A stretch of 64,000 nt of DNA from Spinacia oleracea (taxonomy: Eukaryota > Streptophyta > Magnoliopsida > Caryophyllales > Amaranthaceae): the NCBI RefSeq assembly GCF_020520425.1, contig NC_079487.1, forward strand, positions 127,246,385-127,310,384, given 5' to 3'. The notes beneath the pieces are model-generated. The model was not told the DNA's origin. It saw only the letters and a program-made list of their open reading frames with translations, and did not search any database. The translations under genes and the position numbers were made by a program. This document shows, in pieces, positions 9,740 through 21,752 of the stretch. The stretch's first letter is position 1. Each line of letters begins with the position of its first letter.

Positions 9740-12191
9740 ATGAAAACGTGCCTTAGATCTTCCCCAAAAATACCATGGAGGTTACCATTATTATTATTCA
9801 TTGCTTTTATTTTCCTATGTTCAATAGTTGAGGTATGTCAAGCCAAACCCAAACCTAAAGCCAAAGACAAAGACAAAGACGTGGATGAGTTTGGTGATCC
9901 GAAAACAGGTTCTGATGCCTTTGGAGGAAGCTCTGGTTCTGGAGGACCCCCTGGACCTCCAAAGATCCCCAAAGAAGCCCAAAGTTGTGATGGTATTTAC
10001 ATCTCCTACAACTTCTTAGGGCGTGAGAAAGAGTACCCTCATGTAAAGAACACGACAGCCCAATCGTGGGCCTTTAAGTCTCAACTGCAGCTCGTGAACA
10101 TGGGGATTACCGAGCTCAAGACATGGAAGGTCTTTGTCGGGTTCCAACATAAAGAGCTTTTGGTGTCGACTGATGGAGCTGTTTTGGTGGACGGGGATGA
10201 TTTTCCTGCCCAAGTTGGTATCAATGGTACCACTATTGCAGGGTATCCACAAGCGGATCTCAAGACCTCCATCGATACAGCTGGAGATTTTACCCAGATT
10301 GCGGTGCAGGTTGGCCTTAAGGGCACTCAATTTGGGGTCAAGCCTCCAGGAATCCCAATGCCTAAGACCATTAAGCTTCAAAATGATGGTTTCAAGTGCC
10401 CTGCTCCCTCTAAACGCAGTAAGTTTCATCGATACAATTTTTGCAATTTATACGTTGCATTTGCTCCATATATGAAATGAGACTGCATTTGTCCATTTTC
10501 GACCATTAACATTAACAGCTTCAAGAATAACAATCAAGCAACCAAGCCTGTAAAATAAGACAGGGGAAGAAGCTCTCCTTAGCCCCCTGTAACCCATTTT
10601 TCAAAACCATTAAGAATTTCTACTTCAATATTACTTGAGATAAATCATCATTTTTCTCGTGTATTATAATGTGTTTGGACAGAAAGCAACATCTATTTAT
10701 GTTGTCGGAAAGACAAGAAGTTCAAGGTGAACAACAGGCTGAAGTACACAAAAAAGAAAGCCGGTGACCTGAACATTATGTACGATGTGTTGCAAACAAG
10801 CGGTAACAACTACATGGCGCAAGTAACAATGGACAACGATCACCCATTGGGTCGCCTAGACCATTGGAATTTAACATGGGAGTGGATGAGAGGAGAATTC
10901 ATTTCCACAATGCGGGGCGCCTTTACCCACCTCAAGGATCCGGCTCAGTGCATTTATGGGCCTGCAGGCCAATACTACCAGGATATGGACTTCACTCAAG
11001 TGATGAACTGTGAGAGGAATCCAGTAATATCTGACTTGCCTGCTGAAATGAAGGATAATGAGAAGATAGGCAAGTTGCCTTATTGTTGTAGGAATGGCAC
11101 TGTGTTGCCCAAGATTATGAATGAGACCGAGTCAAGATCTATTTTCCAGATGCAAGTGTTTAAGATTCCTCCCGATATGAACCGTACTGCTCTCTACCCA
11201 CCCCAAAATTGGAAGCCCACGGGTGTTCTCAACCCCAACTACAAGTGCGGCCCTCCAATACGAGTCGAACCCTCAGAGTTTCCAGACCCCAGCGGATTGC
11301 AGGTACTTTAATAACAAACATATTTTGCATCCCCATAAGTTTATTGGACATTGGGATCTAACTAGAAACATATATGTAATCTAATGGGTTTTGTAGGCTA
11401 CTGTTTTGGCAATAGCAAGCTGGCAAGTGGTGTGCAACATAACCCGTCCAAAGGAGAAGCAAAACAGATGTTGTGTGTCATTCTCGGCCTTCTACAACGA
11501 GTCAGTGGTGCCATGCAACACCTGTGCTTGTGGGTGTGACAACCTTCCAGAAGATAGACAATGCAGCACCAAAGCACCCGCCATGCTCCTCCCCCCCGAG
11601 TCTTTACTTGTGCCCTTTGATAACCGGACCGACAAAGCCGTTGCTTGGTCAAAGATCAAACACTATCAGACATGGGACCCATTGCCCTGCCCTGACAATT
11701 GTGGGGTCAGTGTCAACTGGCACGTCGATGCAGACTATAAAAGCGGGTGGACTGCCCGCATGACCATCTTCAACTGGGGTGACACTGCCTTTGAGGATTG
11801 GTTTGTTGCGGTTCAGATGGGAAAGGCATCACAAGGGTATGATAAGGCCTACTCTTTCAATGGGACAATGTTGAAGGACCTGAATGACACTATATTCTTG
11901 CAAGGATTGAAGGGGCTAAATTTCCTGATTGCTGAGACAAATGGATCCAAACCCAGCGACCCAAGGGTGCCCGGGAAGCAACAATCTGTCATTTCCTTCC
12001 ACAAGAAGCTAAATTGGCATCTCAACATTCCTGCAGGTGATGGGTTCCCCAAAAAGCTACTCTTCAATGGGGAGGAATGTGCACTGCCTAATTTTGTTCC
12101 AGAAAAGAGTGGAGGCATCCCATCAAAACGGACGAATACTATCATTACTTTCCTCTTCACTTCTATCATCACCTTATTCTTGGTGAGATAA
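9740..12191 (+). CDS. COBL7: COBRA-like GPI-anchored protein (COBL7 type)
   Basis: A three-exon gene: 9740-10418, 10683-11302 and 11397-12191. Introns begin GTAAGT and GTACTT and end AG; phases agree, giving about 697 residues. COBRA-like proteins are extracellular GPI-anchored proteins that organise cellulose in the wall. The N-terminus has a hydrophobic signal peptide (LPLLLFIAFIFLCSIVEVCQA), then a charged and Gly/Pro-rich linker (PKPKAKDKDK, GGPPGPP) and a first COBRA-type domain (CDGIYISYNF). Exon 2 opens with IYLCCRKDKKF. Exons 2 and 3 hold the second domain with the Cys-rich core CCVSFSAFYN...PCNTCACGC, many N-glycosylation sites and NWWH-like NWHVDADYKSGW. The end, GGIPSKR followed by TIITFLFTSIITLFLV, is a GPI-attachment tail. 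The long N-terminal extension matches the COBL7-11 subgroup. The exact ortholog symbol is less certain than the family. Confidence 0.93.
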
Positions 12192-13181
12192 CTGCAGATA
12201 GGTTCCGTTTTATTTGATTGATTGGACAAATGTTAATGAAAAATGCAAGTAGATCAAAATGAGGTATTCTCTAACTAATGTTCTCATCCACTCCAACCAA
12301 GAGTAAGCTATCATATGCAAGGGAAAATGTCTATTTTTGTTAAGTTCCAGAAATTCTACATCTGTCATACAAGTCGAGTGGTGGTGGATGTTGGTGAGTG
12401 TTTGAGGTGAATTAGGTCGATAATTCTTAAGCTTTGTACTTGAAGTTATCTGATTTCCATATAAAACACAAAATTTTCAGAAAGAAGAAAACACATAGCA
12501 CCTCGAAAATTTTGTAATAGGGGCAGATTACGTCTCCTCTCAGTTTTCTATGCGTTAGAAGATGAAGAACGTATTATATCAAGCTAACTGTAAATACTTT
12601 CTTCTACCCCCCTCCCCCTTTTGCAGTTCTTTCTTTCTACTCATAGAGAAAGAGAACATGTTTCCTAAGATAGATTACTGTCTACAACAACAATTAGAAA
12701 ACTCGAAAATAAGCGGCAAGCAGGCAAGCAATACGTTTCAAGAAAAAAAACAAAACAGATAAGGGCCAACAAGTGTTGATACGTTTAAATATGAGCCAAT
12801 AAGTTCTAGATAAATAAATTTTGGTTCGTAAAATGGCTAGTCACTAATAAGTTCAGATTACTTGCTTTCAAACTTTATTTATCCTAATTAAAGAGACCAA
12901 AAAAATTGATGCAGAATCTTTGAGTACCCAAAAACTAACCAAACAGCAGAAATTGTATTGGAATTGCAAAACGAGTATACAATAAGCACAGACTAGAAGC
13001 TTTTCCTAATTATTGATTAGAAGAAGCAATATCTAAGTTGATGTTACATCAACATTCAATAGATTGGAGTTTACTAAAGCCCTTTTCTTTTCTCTTTTTT
13101 TTAACCCATCTTCCCAACCTATTTCTCTCTTTTTACATCAACAACTTTACGTATGCATTATGCGAATCACAACTATCACAT
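12192..13181. other. 3' flank of the COBRA-like gene
   Basis: Presumed 3' UTR followed by intergenic DNA. No gene or element was recognised. Confidence 0.5.
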
Positions 13182-13439
13182 AGGGCTAACCCGAGGAAAT
13201 ATATATCCATCTCAAATATGTTTTTACAAAAACATATCACCCCGCTAAACGACAAAATAGGCTAAAGACAAACGCTAAAGGACAAAATCAAATTTTTTGG
13301 AAAATGACATCTGTTTTTGAAAAATGGCGCCTATTTTAATGCTTGTCTTATCACTATTTTGTCGTTTAATGAGGTGATATGTTTTTGTAAAAACATACTC
13401 CGTATATGATATGGGGCACGCCACCCTCGGGCTAACCCT
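13182..13439. mobile_element. Fold-back MITE with AGGGCTAACCCGAGG ends
   Basis: The ends AGGGCTAACCCGAGG and CCCTCGGGCTAACCCT are inverted. Just inside lies a second pair of arms containing ATGTTTTTACAAAAACATA and its mirror, plus AACGACAAAATA and TATTTTGTCGTTT. It has no coding capacity. The target duplication is unclear. Confidence 0.6.
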
Positions 13440-13867
13440 GCCTTCACGCTTGATATAATCATCAACAACTTCCATTTCTTCAAGTGAGATATATATGTAC
13501 TTTCCTCTATCGTCCATGACTCCTAAAAGCCTTCCTGCAATTTTCAGAGCATAATCTTTTCATTTAGAAAACTGCATCAAATTTCTTCAATTATGACATT
13601 ATTCACAACTTTCACATAGAACTACAAAAGTGCCTTGTGGATTGAACCAACATACAGCATACCCTCCAAGATATTATAAGCACAAGCTCAATATAAAGTA
13701 ATAAAAACTATCAGCTGAGAATACTACAAATTTCTCTAGACAGACAAAACTCAAGTATTAAGGCCTAATACAGAGCATATCAGGGAACACTAGCAGGGTA
13801 AAACTATAGTAAGGAATCAAAAACTAGCATATCAATTACTACAACAACAGGGCTCGTATAAAATACT

Positions 13868-14201
13868 TTAAGAATTATCCAAATGGTTCTCCTTCATTTC
13901 TGCATAGCGATCTTGCTTGTGTAGCCTTGAGTCACGTGAAGCTTGTTCAACCTTCAAGAAAGAGAAACTTCACATGCATCTAATTAAACAGATCATTTCC
14001 AAAACTAACAACACATACCAAGTATAAGCAATCAAGAGCAACATCAAAAGTATAAAAACACCTCACACATATAAACCTTGATCATAAATAAAACCAACCT
14101 TCAACAGCTGCTGCAGCTGAAGATGTACTAGCCCTGGTCGTTGGCCTCCTACGCATACGACGAGCCCCAGTAGCGCGAACCACATTTCTCCCCTGAGGAG
14201 C
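13868..14201 (-). pseudogene. Two exon-like segments of an unrecognised gene
   Basis: On the minus strand, 14099-14201 follows an AG acceptor (ATATTTCAG) and can read APQGRNVVRATGARRMRRRP, then a Ser/Ala-rich tail. Segment 13868-13951 can read VEQASRDSRLHKQDRYAEMK and ends at a TAA. The sequence GTTGAA occurs at both sides of the would-be intron, and the simplest GT-AG joint does not keep frame, so a split gene relic is as likely as a working gene. I do not recognise the family. The basic, low-complexity composition suggests a nuclear protein at most. Confidence 0.3.
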
Positions 14202-14961
14202 CTGAAATATTTGCATTCCACCATCAAATTTTCATAAACCTTACAAATCCAAATTCAACAAAATAACTGAGGGCATTATTAGTAAATATGAGCAATGATT
14301 AGGTGTCATATTTATAGTAATATCAGAGGGCATTATTAGTAAATATGAGCAATCGTAGTGGTATGAAATCCTGGGCCTGTCGGAGGTAAGGTTTGGCCCC
14401 GAGATTCTGGTATGAGCCCATCAGAAGGTTTGCGTTCGGGGGTATTTAAGTAATATATTTTCCTAAGAAGGTATTTTTGTGATTTTTCTATATAAAAGTG
14501 GGTCACACAGAGGAGTCAAACCAGCTCGTTTAGTAAATGAGTTTTAAATATTTTATCTAGCTCGTTCGGTCAATTGCTTGATAAACGAGCTTTTTAGCGA
14601 GTTGTCCATCTTGCATTTGAAGCACTAGCCTATTCCCTTCGTCCACCTCTTCCGTTATCCTCTCTCTCTTATTCTTCGACACACCCTCATCCCGACCATG
14701 TTCCGCATTTTTCATTTGCTCCCTATTATTTTAAGTTGTCAAATGGACTTCCTATAGCAGGGTCATTAGTAATAATAGGGTTTTTAGGTGAACAATGGAT
14801 TTAGAATGGTTTTGGTTGATAATTTTAAAACTTCTAAATTCCTTTGAATGGGCTTGGGCCTAAGGATAGGCCCATTAGAAAGGGTGGCTAATAGGTAATA
14901 ACCCTGTATTCTAATTTAGTACTACATACTACGTAGTTGGGTAAGTTGTAGATCTAAGTAA
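14202..14961. other. Intergenic with a 28 bp direct repeat
   Basis: A 28 bp word starting GAGGGCATTATTAGTAAATA occurs at 14269-14296 and 14326-14353. A 52-codon minus-strand frame (14557-14715, charged, KNKRERITEEVDEG) is open but has no recognised homolog. Nothing else is supported. Confidence 0.4.
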
Positions 14962-15247
14962 GGGTGCGTTCTGTTCAATAATAAATAATAAATAACAAAT
15001 AATAAATAATAAATAACAAATAACAAATAATAAATAATAATATTATTATTAATATTGCAACTTATTGGAACTTATTGGAACTTATTGTAACTTATTGAAA
15101 CTTATCTGAACTTATCTGAACTTATTGTAACTTATCTGAACTTATCTGAAGTTATTGGAACTTATTGAAACTTATTGGAACTCATCTGAGCTTATCTGAA
15201 CTTATTGGAACTGAAACTTATTTTTTTAAGGTGAACAAAACGCACCC
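14962..15247. mobile_element. PIF/Harbinger MITE with internal 10 bp repeats
   Basis: The ends GGGTGCGTTCTGTTCA and TGAACAAAACGCACCC are flanked by TAA (14959-14961 and 15248-15250). The right TAA is also the left TAA of the next MITE. The interior is an AT-rich part plus a 10 bp minisatellite. Confidence 0.85.
15061..15215. repeat. Minisatellite of 10 bp units CTTATTGGAA
   Basis: About fifteen near-perfect units of CTTAT(T/C)(G/T)GAA in strict 10 bp register inside the MITE at 14962-15247. Confidence 0.9.
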
Positions 15248-15250
15248 TAA

Positions 15251-15408
15251 GGCTCTCTTCTTTTCAGTTTGGTATAGTATGATTCTTTCTTGTGTTGTCT
15301 GTTTTGAATGTTTTTTGTGAGTATTTTTTTTTCTTTCAGACATGATCTGATCTGATTTTTCTGGATCATTCTAATAAGTAATAAAAATAAGGTGAAAAGA
15401 ATAGAGCC
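15251..15408. mobile_element. PIF/Harbinger MITE adjoining the previous one
   Basis: The ends GGCTCTCTTCTTTTCA and TGAAAAGAATAGAGCC are flanked by TAA at 15248-15250 and 15409-15411. It has 158 bp and no coding capacity. Only one TAA separates it from the MITE on its left. Confidence 0.8.
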
Positions 15409-15411
15409 TAA

Positions 15412-16379
15412 ATGATTAATATTGTTTCGTTGAACGCAATTTCGATGGTATTTTGGTTATTAAGTACAGTACGTACTTTGTATAACAAGAGGATTATCAA
15501 GTGGGGAAAATTACATTGTCTAAACTCTAAAGGTCGATCAAGTACTACAAGGTACTCCATCTGATCATAAATACTTGCAATATTTTGGCTAACATACTTA
15601 TCAATGCACTAGTTTTCCAACAATTATCACAAACAAATAAGTTTACTTCAGAAAAAAATAATTTTTTATTGATTCAGGTAAATCCAAATAAAAATAAATC
15701 GAAGAGAACGAAGCCTAAGTTTCAGCAATTGCGGAAACATAGTACATTGTTCTCCTTGTGCGGCAAATACTATTTGAATATTAAAATTTTCAAAGTTTTA
15801 TTACAAATGCTCATCAACCGTTAATATATGGGTTTTGGATCCAGAGTTCTAAAATAACTCTACAAGGTAGAGTTTCAGCAATATCAACCATTGAATGAAA
15901 AATCAACGGCTCATAGATTATTTTTCCAAAATTCTCCCTATTTTTTCTCATGAATATTCACTCCCTGATTTTCCCTTTTCACTAATATGAGCCATTGATT
16001 TTAAAATGTATGATTTTGATAAAACTTTACCTTATAGAGTTTTATTAAAACTCTAGAGAATCCGAACTCATATATATGAGATCTTATTAGATTTGTTTTA
16101 ATTTAATCAACACTTTTAAAGTTTTTTAATCCTCCTAAACACATCCACTACTATATATACTCAAAGTTTTAACTAGAAAAATAAAAAGTGTACGTGATAA
16201 TGAATTTGGTATAGAGGGAGTAGTTGATATTAACTTAGATTTATATTCAAACATCATACTCTGTATTTATTATGTAATAAAAGTAACTCATGATTACACT
16301 CCAAACCATTGACTAATTAACTTTAATTAGCCAGACCATAGTTATTAATTAATCTTGCAATAATACTCCAACAATTGTT
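15412..16379. other. Intergenic, nothing recognised
   Basis: AT-rich sequence 3' of the Kunitz gene at 16380. Open frames have no recognisable domain. Confidence 0.5.
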
Positions 16380-17000
16380 TTAAGCTTTCTTGAACCTAAC
16401 CAAAAGAGGCTGACCACTAAAACCCAACAACCTCCTCCCATCTTCCTCAACAAAAGCACCAATATCTCCACACATAATCTTACAAAAGTTACAAACACCA
16501 GCACAATACACAATCTTATAATCATACTTCCCACTTCCCGCCTTCTCTATCTTAAACCAGTTACTAACCGTTTGCACTCCAGGATTACCGATTTCTCCTC
16601 CGACACCAATGTACCGCCTTCCGGTCTCTTCATCGATGGTTAACTCCCAAGTGTTGGATTGAACGCAGATGGTGGAGGCATCGAAGACGAAGTTGAGGTC
16701 AGTTGAGACAAATATCTTTGTGTCTTTAGGGTTGACCGAGTAGAACTTAAGAGGTAGGCCATTTGAGACTTCATGGTTTTCTTGTGCTACGTAGAGTGGA
16801 CATACTTCAGTGGTGTTCTTTGATAACATTGTTAGCCCACCGCCTCGGCCGCGGACTACTGGGAGGATGTAGTAGTTGGATCGCGGGCGAAGAGGGTGGC
16901 CATTGATGTCGAGGACGGCGGGGTTGGCAGCGGTGGTGGTGGGTGGAGAAAGGGATAAGAATAGGAGGATGGTGGCTGCTGAGAGGAAGTAATGGATCAT
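16380..17000 (-). CDS. Kunitz inhibitor, miraculin-like, six cysteines
   Basis: An intronless gene of 206 codons for a secreted Kunitz/STI-type proteinase inhibitor. Residues 1-24 are a signal peptide (MIHYFLSAATILLFLSLSPP). The mature part opens with the Kunitz signature VLDINGHPL...SNYYILP. It then shows CPLYVAQENHEVSNGLPLKF, typical of miraculin-like proteins, a second cysteine in STICVQSNTWEL, and the four-cysteine run YCAGVCNFCKIMCGD. The six cysteines suit three disulfides. The usual basic P1 residue of trypsin inhibitors is not obvious in the loop, so target specificity is open. A TATA box lies about 80 bp upstream. It is closely related to the copies at 23314, 47847 and 60151. Confidence 0.95.
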   Translation of the reverse strand: MIHYFLSAATILLFLSLSPPTTTAANPAVLDINGHPLRPRSNYYILPVVRGRGGGLTMLSKNTTEVCPLYVAQENHEVSNGLPLKFYSVNPKDTKIFVSTDLNFVFDASTICVQSNTWELTIDEETGRRYIGVGGEIGNPGVQTVSNWFKIEKAGSGKYDYKIVYCAGVCNFCKIMCGDIGAFVEEDGRRLLGFSGQPLLVRFKKA

Positions 17001-17076
17001 TTTTTTTTGTTATTGTGATGTTTGACTTTTGGAGATTGGGATAGATGTGGAGGAGAACGAAAGGATGGAAGACTGG

Positions 17077-17085
17077 TATTTATAG
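17077..17085 (-). promoter_or_regulatory. TATA box of the Kunitz gene at 16380
   Basis: CTATAAATA on the minus strand, about 80 bp upstream of the start codon. Confidence 0.7.
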
Positions 17086-17137
17086 AAAGCGTTAGTACGT
17101 GGGGAAAAGAAAAGGATGAGTTGTAGAGAATTGCATC

Positions 17138-17162
17138 CATGTCACCGTCCTCCAAGTTTGAC
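17138..17162. promoter_or_regulatory. Conserved Kunitz upstream motif (copy 1)
   Basis: TCCTCCAAGTTTGAC preceded by CATGTCACCG, about 140 bp upstream of the gene at 16380. It matches the motif also seen at 26040, 41020 and 48626 (consensus TCATCCAAAYYGGAC). Its role is unknown. Confidence 0.45.
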
Positions 17163-17718
17163 TAGATCTCATAATTCATAATTGTATATTTTATATTTTT
17201 GAGGAGATGAACAAGAATTAATATTTTTTTTACCAGAATAAGAATATGATTAGATGCATGAAAATGTAATTGTTAAGCCTTGTGTTGTGTTTAGTTGCTC
17301 TCTTCTCTCCTTTTCTCTCTAGAGGTTACAAGGTTTCTTAAGCTGGAAATTCGGAAATTTGGCTACAACATAAATCGTTAGACCATCTTTTTGAGGAAAT
17401 GAACAACATATATCGCTGTAATATACAATTTTTTTTGAAGAGATGGTCGTCTAATGAATCATGTTATAGTCGTGATCTCTCTAAAGATTGTATATTACAG
17501 CAATATTTGCAAGAGATCGATCAATATCCCACGGTACAAGATATTCAAGGATCGTAGTTTTGATAAAAGAATACCTTTTCTTTTGTTCAATTTGTTATAT
17601 ATTTGTTAAATTCATTTATTGTACATATCATATCATATGACTATTTATTAACGAATTAATTTTACTACTTCGTTAAAACAAAATAGTGTATTTAGTTGAC
17701 TTTGTGTAATTGGTTCAT
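17163..17718. other. Intergenic with a short inverted repeat
   Basis: No gene. ATATCGCTGTAATATACAAT (near 17411) and ATTGTATATTACAGCAATAT (near 17486) form an imperfect inverted repeat, possibly a small MITE. Confidence 0.35.
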
Positions 17719-18102
17719 GAGCATGTACATTGGGGCTCTTGGAGTGGCTCTCCAAGTAGCTCTTCAACAAGAACTATCTCTTGGCCAACATTGTGGCTCT
17801 TGAGTAGCTTTTCATGGAGAGCTACTTCAAGGTAGCTCTTGTCCAAGAGACCTTCAAGAGTTGATTCTTGTTGAAAAGTGGGGAGTAACTTTGAAAATTG
17901 GATAGTAATTTGGTTAAAAACACAATTAATTATGGACCACCAAATGGTAAGAGTGATAATGGAGAGCTCATTTGAGTAACCAACCAATGTTGAGTGTTTT
18001 TAAGAATGAATTCTTGAGTGTGTCTTGTAGAGAGATAGTGGTAGAGAGAGAGGGGAGAGTCCTCCAAGAACTCTTTTAAAGAGCCAACCAATGTACATGC
18101 TT
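17719..18102. mobile_element. MITE with GAGCATGTACATTGG ends
   Basis: The ends GAGCATGTACATTGG and CCAATGTACATGCTT are inverted, and the pattern resembles the GAGCATCTCCAATGG MITE family. GAGCTACTT/AAGTAGCTC words recur inside. The 3 bp target duplication is not clean. It lies in a gene-free zone. Confidence 0.55.
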
Positions 18103-18150
18103 TAAGTTGTCGTTTTGTCGCAAACCTATAATGATTTCTACTATGTTTTA

Positions 18151-19518
18151 CTCCCTCCGTTCTTAAATAAGTGTCACATTTCCTTTTATGGCGTTCCCTT
18201 ATAAGTGTCACATTTCCTTTTTTGGACACGTACACTTTACCAATATACCCCCTTAACTTCCCAACAATTACACCCCATACCTACCTTTTATTAAAAAATG
18301 TGCCCAAAAAATAATAAATAAAAAATTTAAAAAAAGACTTTTTAGAAAAGGGGAACACAAAACAGAGGGAACAGAACACCCTCCCTCTCTCACGTTCACC
18401 CCTCTCTCTCTTCTTCATTTTCCATTTTCATCTTCTCTCTCCTTCATTTTCATCTTCTTTGTTCTTCCCTCTCCACTCTCTCCCCTTCATTTTCGTTCGT
18501 GCTTCTCTTATTTCACCCACAAAATTCAAGACTTTGTTTTAAATGGTGAAATTTGACCATGAAAATTCCAGATCTGAAGTTTTCATGGTTATTTGACCTT
18601 TTAAACCTCGAATTTGGCTTTGGATTGTTAGGTATATTGAGTTTTTGATAATTTTTTAGTTTATTTTAGTTTAATGACGATTTCTAGGTTTGTTGTTGAT
18701 AATTTGTTGTGATTTTATTGATTTTTTTTATTTGTCTGGGTTTTATGATTTTATGATTTTTTTTTTCCCGAATTTAGGGTGGATCTTAGGTTTTTGATGA
18801 TTTTTTTGTTAGTTTTGTTCGAATTTTAGCTGAACCTTTTGATGTTCGATTTTTAGGGTTCGTTTCATTTTTGGTGAATTTGGGTTCGTTCGATCGATTT
18901 TTGATATTTCGAGTTTTAGGGTTTGTTCAACTTTTGTTCGATTTTTTGATAATTCGAGTTTTAGGGTTTGTTCGATTTTTGGTGAATCTGAGTTTGTTCG
19001 ATTTTATTATGATTCGAGTTTTAGGGTTTGTTCGATTTTGGGTGAATCTGGGTTTTGTTCGATTTTTTGATAATTCGAGTTTTGTTCAATTTTTTTTGAT
19101 GATTTTAGGTTTGTTCGATTTTTTGAGATTTTAGTGTTGTTCGATTTTTTTTGATAATTAATCCTGGATTTGTTTGAATTTTTTGTTCGATTTTTTGAAA
19201 TTTTTGGTGAGTGGGTTGAGTTTTTTTGGATGATCCATGGATTATTGCTCTTGTATTTCTATTGGTTGATGTTTTTTTTGTTGTAATTTGATTGGTTGAT
19301 TTTGTGGGTAGTGGATTGATGACATGACAATGTCTTTAATTTTCTGATTTTTCTCTCTTTTCTCACTTTACTTTTTGTACTTTATTCAATTAAACAATTA
19401 TCTACTTTATCCTTTCCCCAAAAAAAACAATCCCAATCATTAACTCTTACACACTTTACAATTTTATTGATTACCGTGTCGGAGCACAAATGTGACACTT
19501 ATTTAGGAACGGAGGGAG
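18151..19518. mobile_element. Large Stowaway/Mariner-type element
   Basis: The ends CTCCCTCCGTTCTTAAATAA and TTATTTAGGAACGGAGGGAG are flanked by TA. The 1368 bp length is long for a Stowaway MITE. The left TIR motif AAGTGTCACATTTCCTTTT is repeated in tandem (about 18167 and 18201). The interior has a CT-rich stretch and a degenerate tandem array of GTTTGTTCGATTTTT units (about 18845-19150). No transposase was recognised. Confidence 0.85.
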
Positions 19519-20182
19519 TAGTTAATTAGGGTATAATTTTCAATAGCTACAATAAAAATGTAGCTATTATCACTACAATAAATTGTATTATTAACGACGG
19601 GAAATCCCGTCGCGAAAGGCCAATAAACGTTGATTAACGACGGAAAATCCCGTCGCGAAAGGCCAATAATAGTTGATTAACGACGGAATTTCATGTAGCG
19701 AACCCGTCATAAAAAGGGGGCCGTCGTTAATAGAAAAACTCGTCGTTAACCCGTCGTAAAAGACATTTTGCGACGGTTATTCTCGTCATTGATTGTTTGT
19801 TTGCCCCGTCGAAAAAGGCTTTTGCGACGGGATTTTTGGCCCGTCGTAATCGCAAATATGATGGTGCAGGGGTGTGCACAGTGCTCTTGGTGCACTGGTG
19901 TCCAAACGACATGCAATAAATATAAAACGCGGATATCTTGTTGAATTCGGAGAAGAAAAGAACAAACGTTGTTTTTTTGATAAAAAAAGAACAAACGTTG
20001 TTCTTTTGTTAAAAAAAAGAACAATGACTGCTCTGTCCCTTTTTTTTCGTTCTTTTGTTTTTCACTCCATTTTTCTGATATATATACCTTTTTTTTTTAT
20101 AATTTTCGAATCAGAATTTGTGAAGAGGAGAGAGAAAAACTATGGAAAGGAGAGAGAAACTGTGAAGAGGAGAGAGAAAGTA

Positions 20183-20288
20183 ATGGAAAATTCTCAGATA
20201 TTGGTTGATTTTTCTACTTCAATATCAAATTCTATTGATTCTTCTTCTTCAAATTTGAATTCCTCTGCTGATAATCCGATTTGTGAAG
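20183..20288 (+). pseudogene. Exon-like segment inside the nested element
   Basis: ATG followed by 35 open codons (starts MENSQILVDFSTSISNSIDS, then Ser/Asn-rich) and a GT donor context (GAAG|GTAATT). A purine-rich leader precedes it. It looks like the first exon of a transposase-associated or captured host gene. The family is not recognised. Confidence 0.35.
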
Positions 20289-21752
20289 GTAATTTTTCAA
20301 TTTTTTTAAAACGAATTACTTATTTATGATGATTTTGATTTCCATGTTCATTATTTTCATCATTTCAATTTATTTTGATTTTTTTGATCATTTCGATTTC
20401 TGCATTTCTCAATAACCTTGATTAATGTATTTTGATTCTATATTTTGATAATTTTGATGATTAATGTATCTTGATTATATATTTCTGATGATTTTGATTT
20501 CTGTTCTTTTTTCGATTTTATATGTTCTTTTAGTCTTATCTTTTGTTCTTTTATATATTGGTTCTCATATATGTATTAAGAGATTGTAATAATACAGAAA
20601 ATAATTATTGAACATGTTGTTCTTTTTTGCTTTAGCTTGTTGTTCTTTGTTCTTTTTTGCTTTAGCTTGTTGTTCTTTTGATATTACACACTTCAGATCA
20701 AATTGTTCTTTTACCATTTTTGTTGTTCTTTTATCTTTTTTGTTGTTTTTTTTTTCACATGGTTAAAATAAGTGTTCTACATGATATGTTCTTTTCTGCT
20801 ATTTTTAATGTTTTTTTTCTTTACTTTATTATGTTCTTTTATGCTCTATTGTTGTTCGTTTTTTATTGGTAATGTTGTTTTACATGGTTAAAATAAGTGT
20901 TCTACATGATATGTTCTTTTCTGTATTTATAATGTTCTTTTTCTTTATTTATAATGTTCTTTTAGGTTCATCCTCTTTTTGTTCTTTTGAGGAATTGCTC
21001 TGTTTATTCAGCCTCTCTTCTTGTTCTTTCAGCTGTTTTTGAAGATTTAACATCATTTGTTGCTGGTCAAGTAAAAGCTTTCTTTGCTCTTCAATACTGT
21101 ACTTTTTGAAAAAAGAACAAACATAAAAGAACATTAAGATTTATATCTAATAAACACAAAAGAACAGAACAACAAACCCCAAAAAAAAAACAAAAACAAG
21201 TGCACCGTTCTTATCATGAACATGGCTTGTATTTCTTCTCCTTCCCCCTCATTTTTTTTTATTTTTTTATTTTTCATTTTCTATATATATAATATTTCTC
21301 CTATTGGATTCATAACTTCTCATTTTAGAAACACATTCTTGAGAGAGAAAGATGAGAGCTTTTAGTTTCTCCCAACAAAAGAGAGATTTTATGAGAGAGA
21401 AAGTTCAAAACAAATTTACTCCTCCTTTCTCTGAAATGTGATTTTAATTGAATTACGTTTACAAAAAACTAGTTTATTAAGCGAAATACTATTTCAATTT
21501 CGCTATTTTTTGAATTTTATTATTCATTCAAAGAGGTTTATGCTGTTGATGAAGGTGCATCGGGTGATTAAGGTAAATTTTCTCGTTCTTAATTAATTCT
21601 ATGTTCTTTTTAAATTTTAATGTTCTTTTCTTATAACTTTCTATTTCTGTGGCATCAAAACACTGTGTTCTTTTTTAGAATCAGCAATTGTTCTTTTTAC
21701 ATATTTATAGTGTTGTTTTCAGATATCTTTTGATAAATAAAATAACGGAATT

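Noticed and set aside
10016-10475. Overlapping frames on both strands in the first COBRA-like exon
   Set aside because: Shadows of the COBL reading frame, which has the family domains and correct splice phases.
18871-19134. Phe/Leu/Val/Arg-rich frame
   Set aside because: Translation of the GTTCGATTTTT tandem array inside a Mariner/Stowaway-type element.
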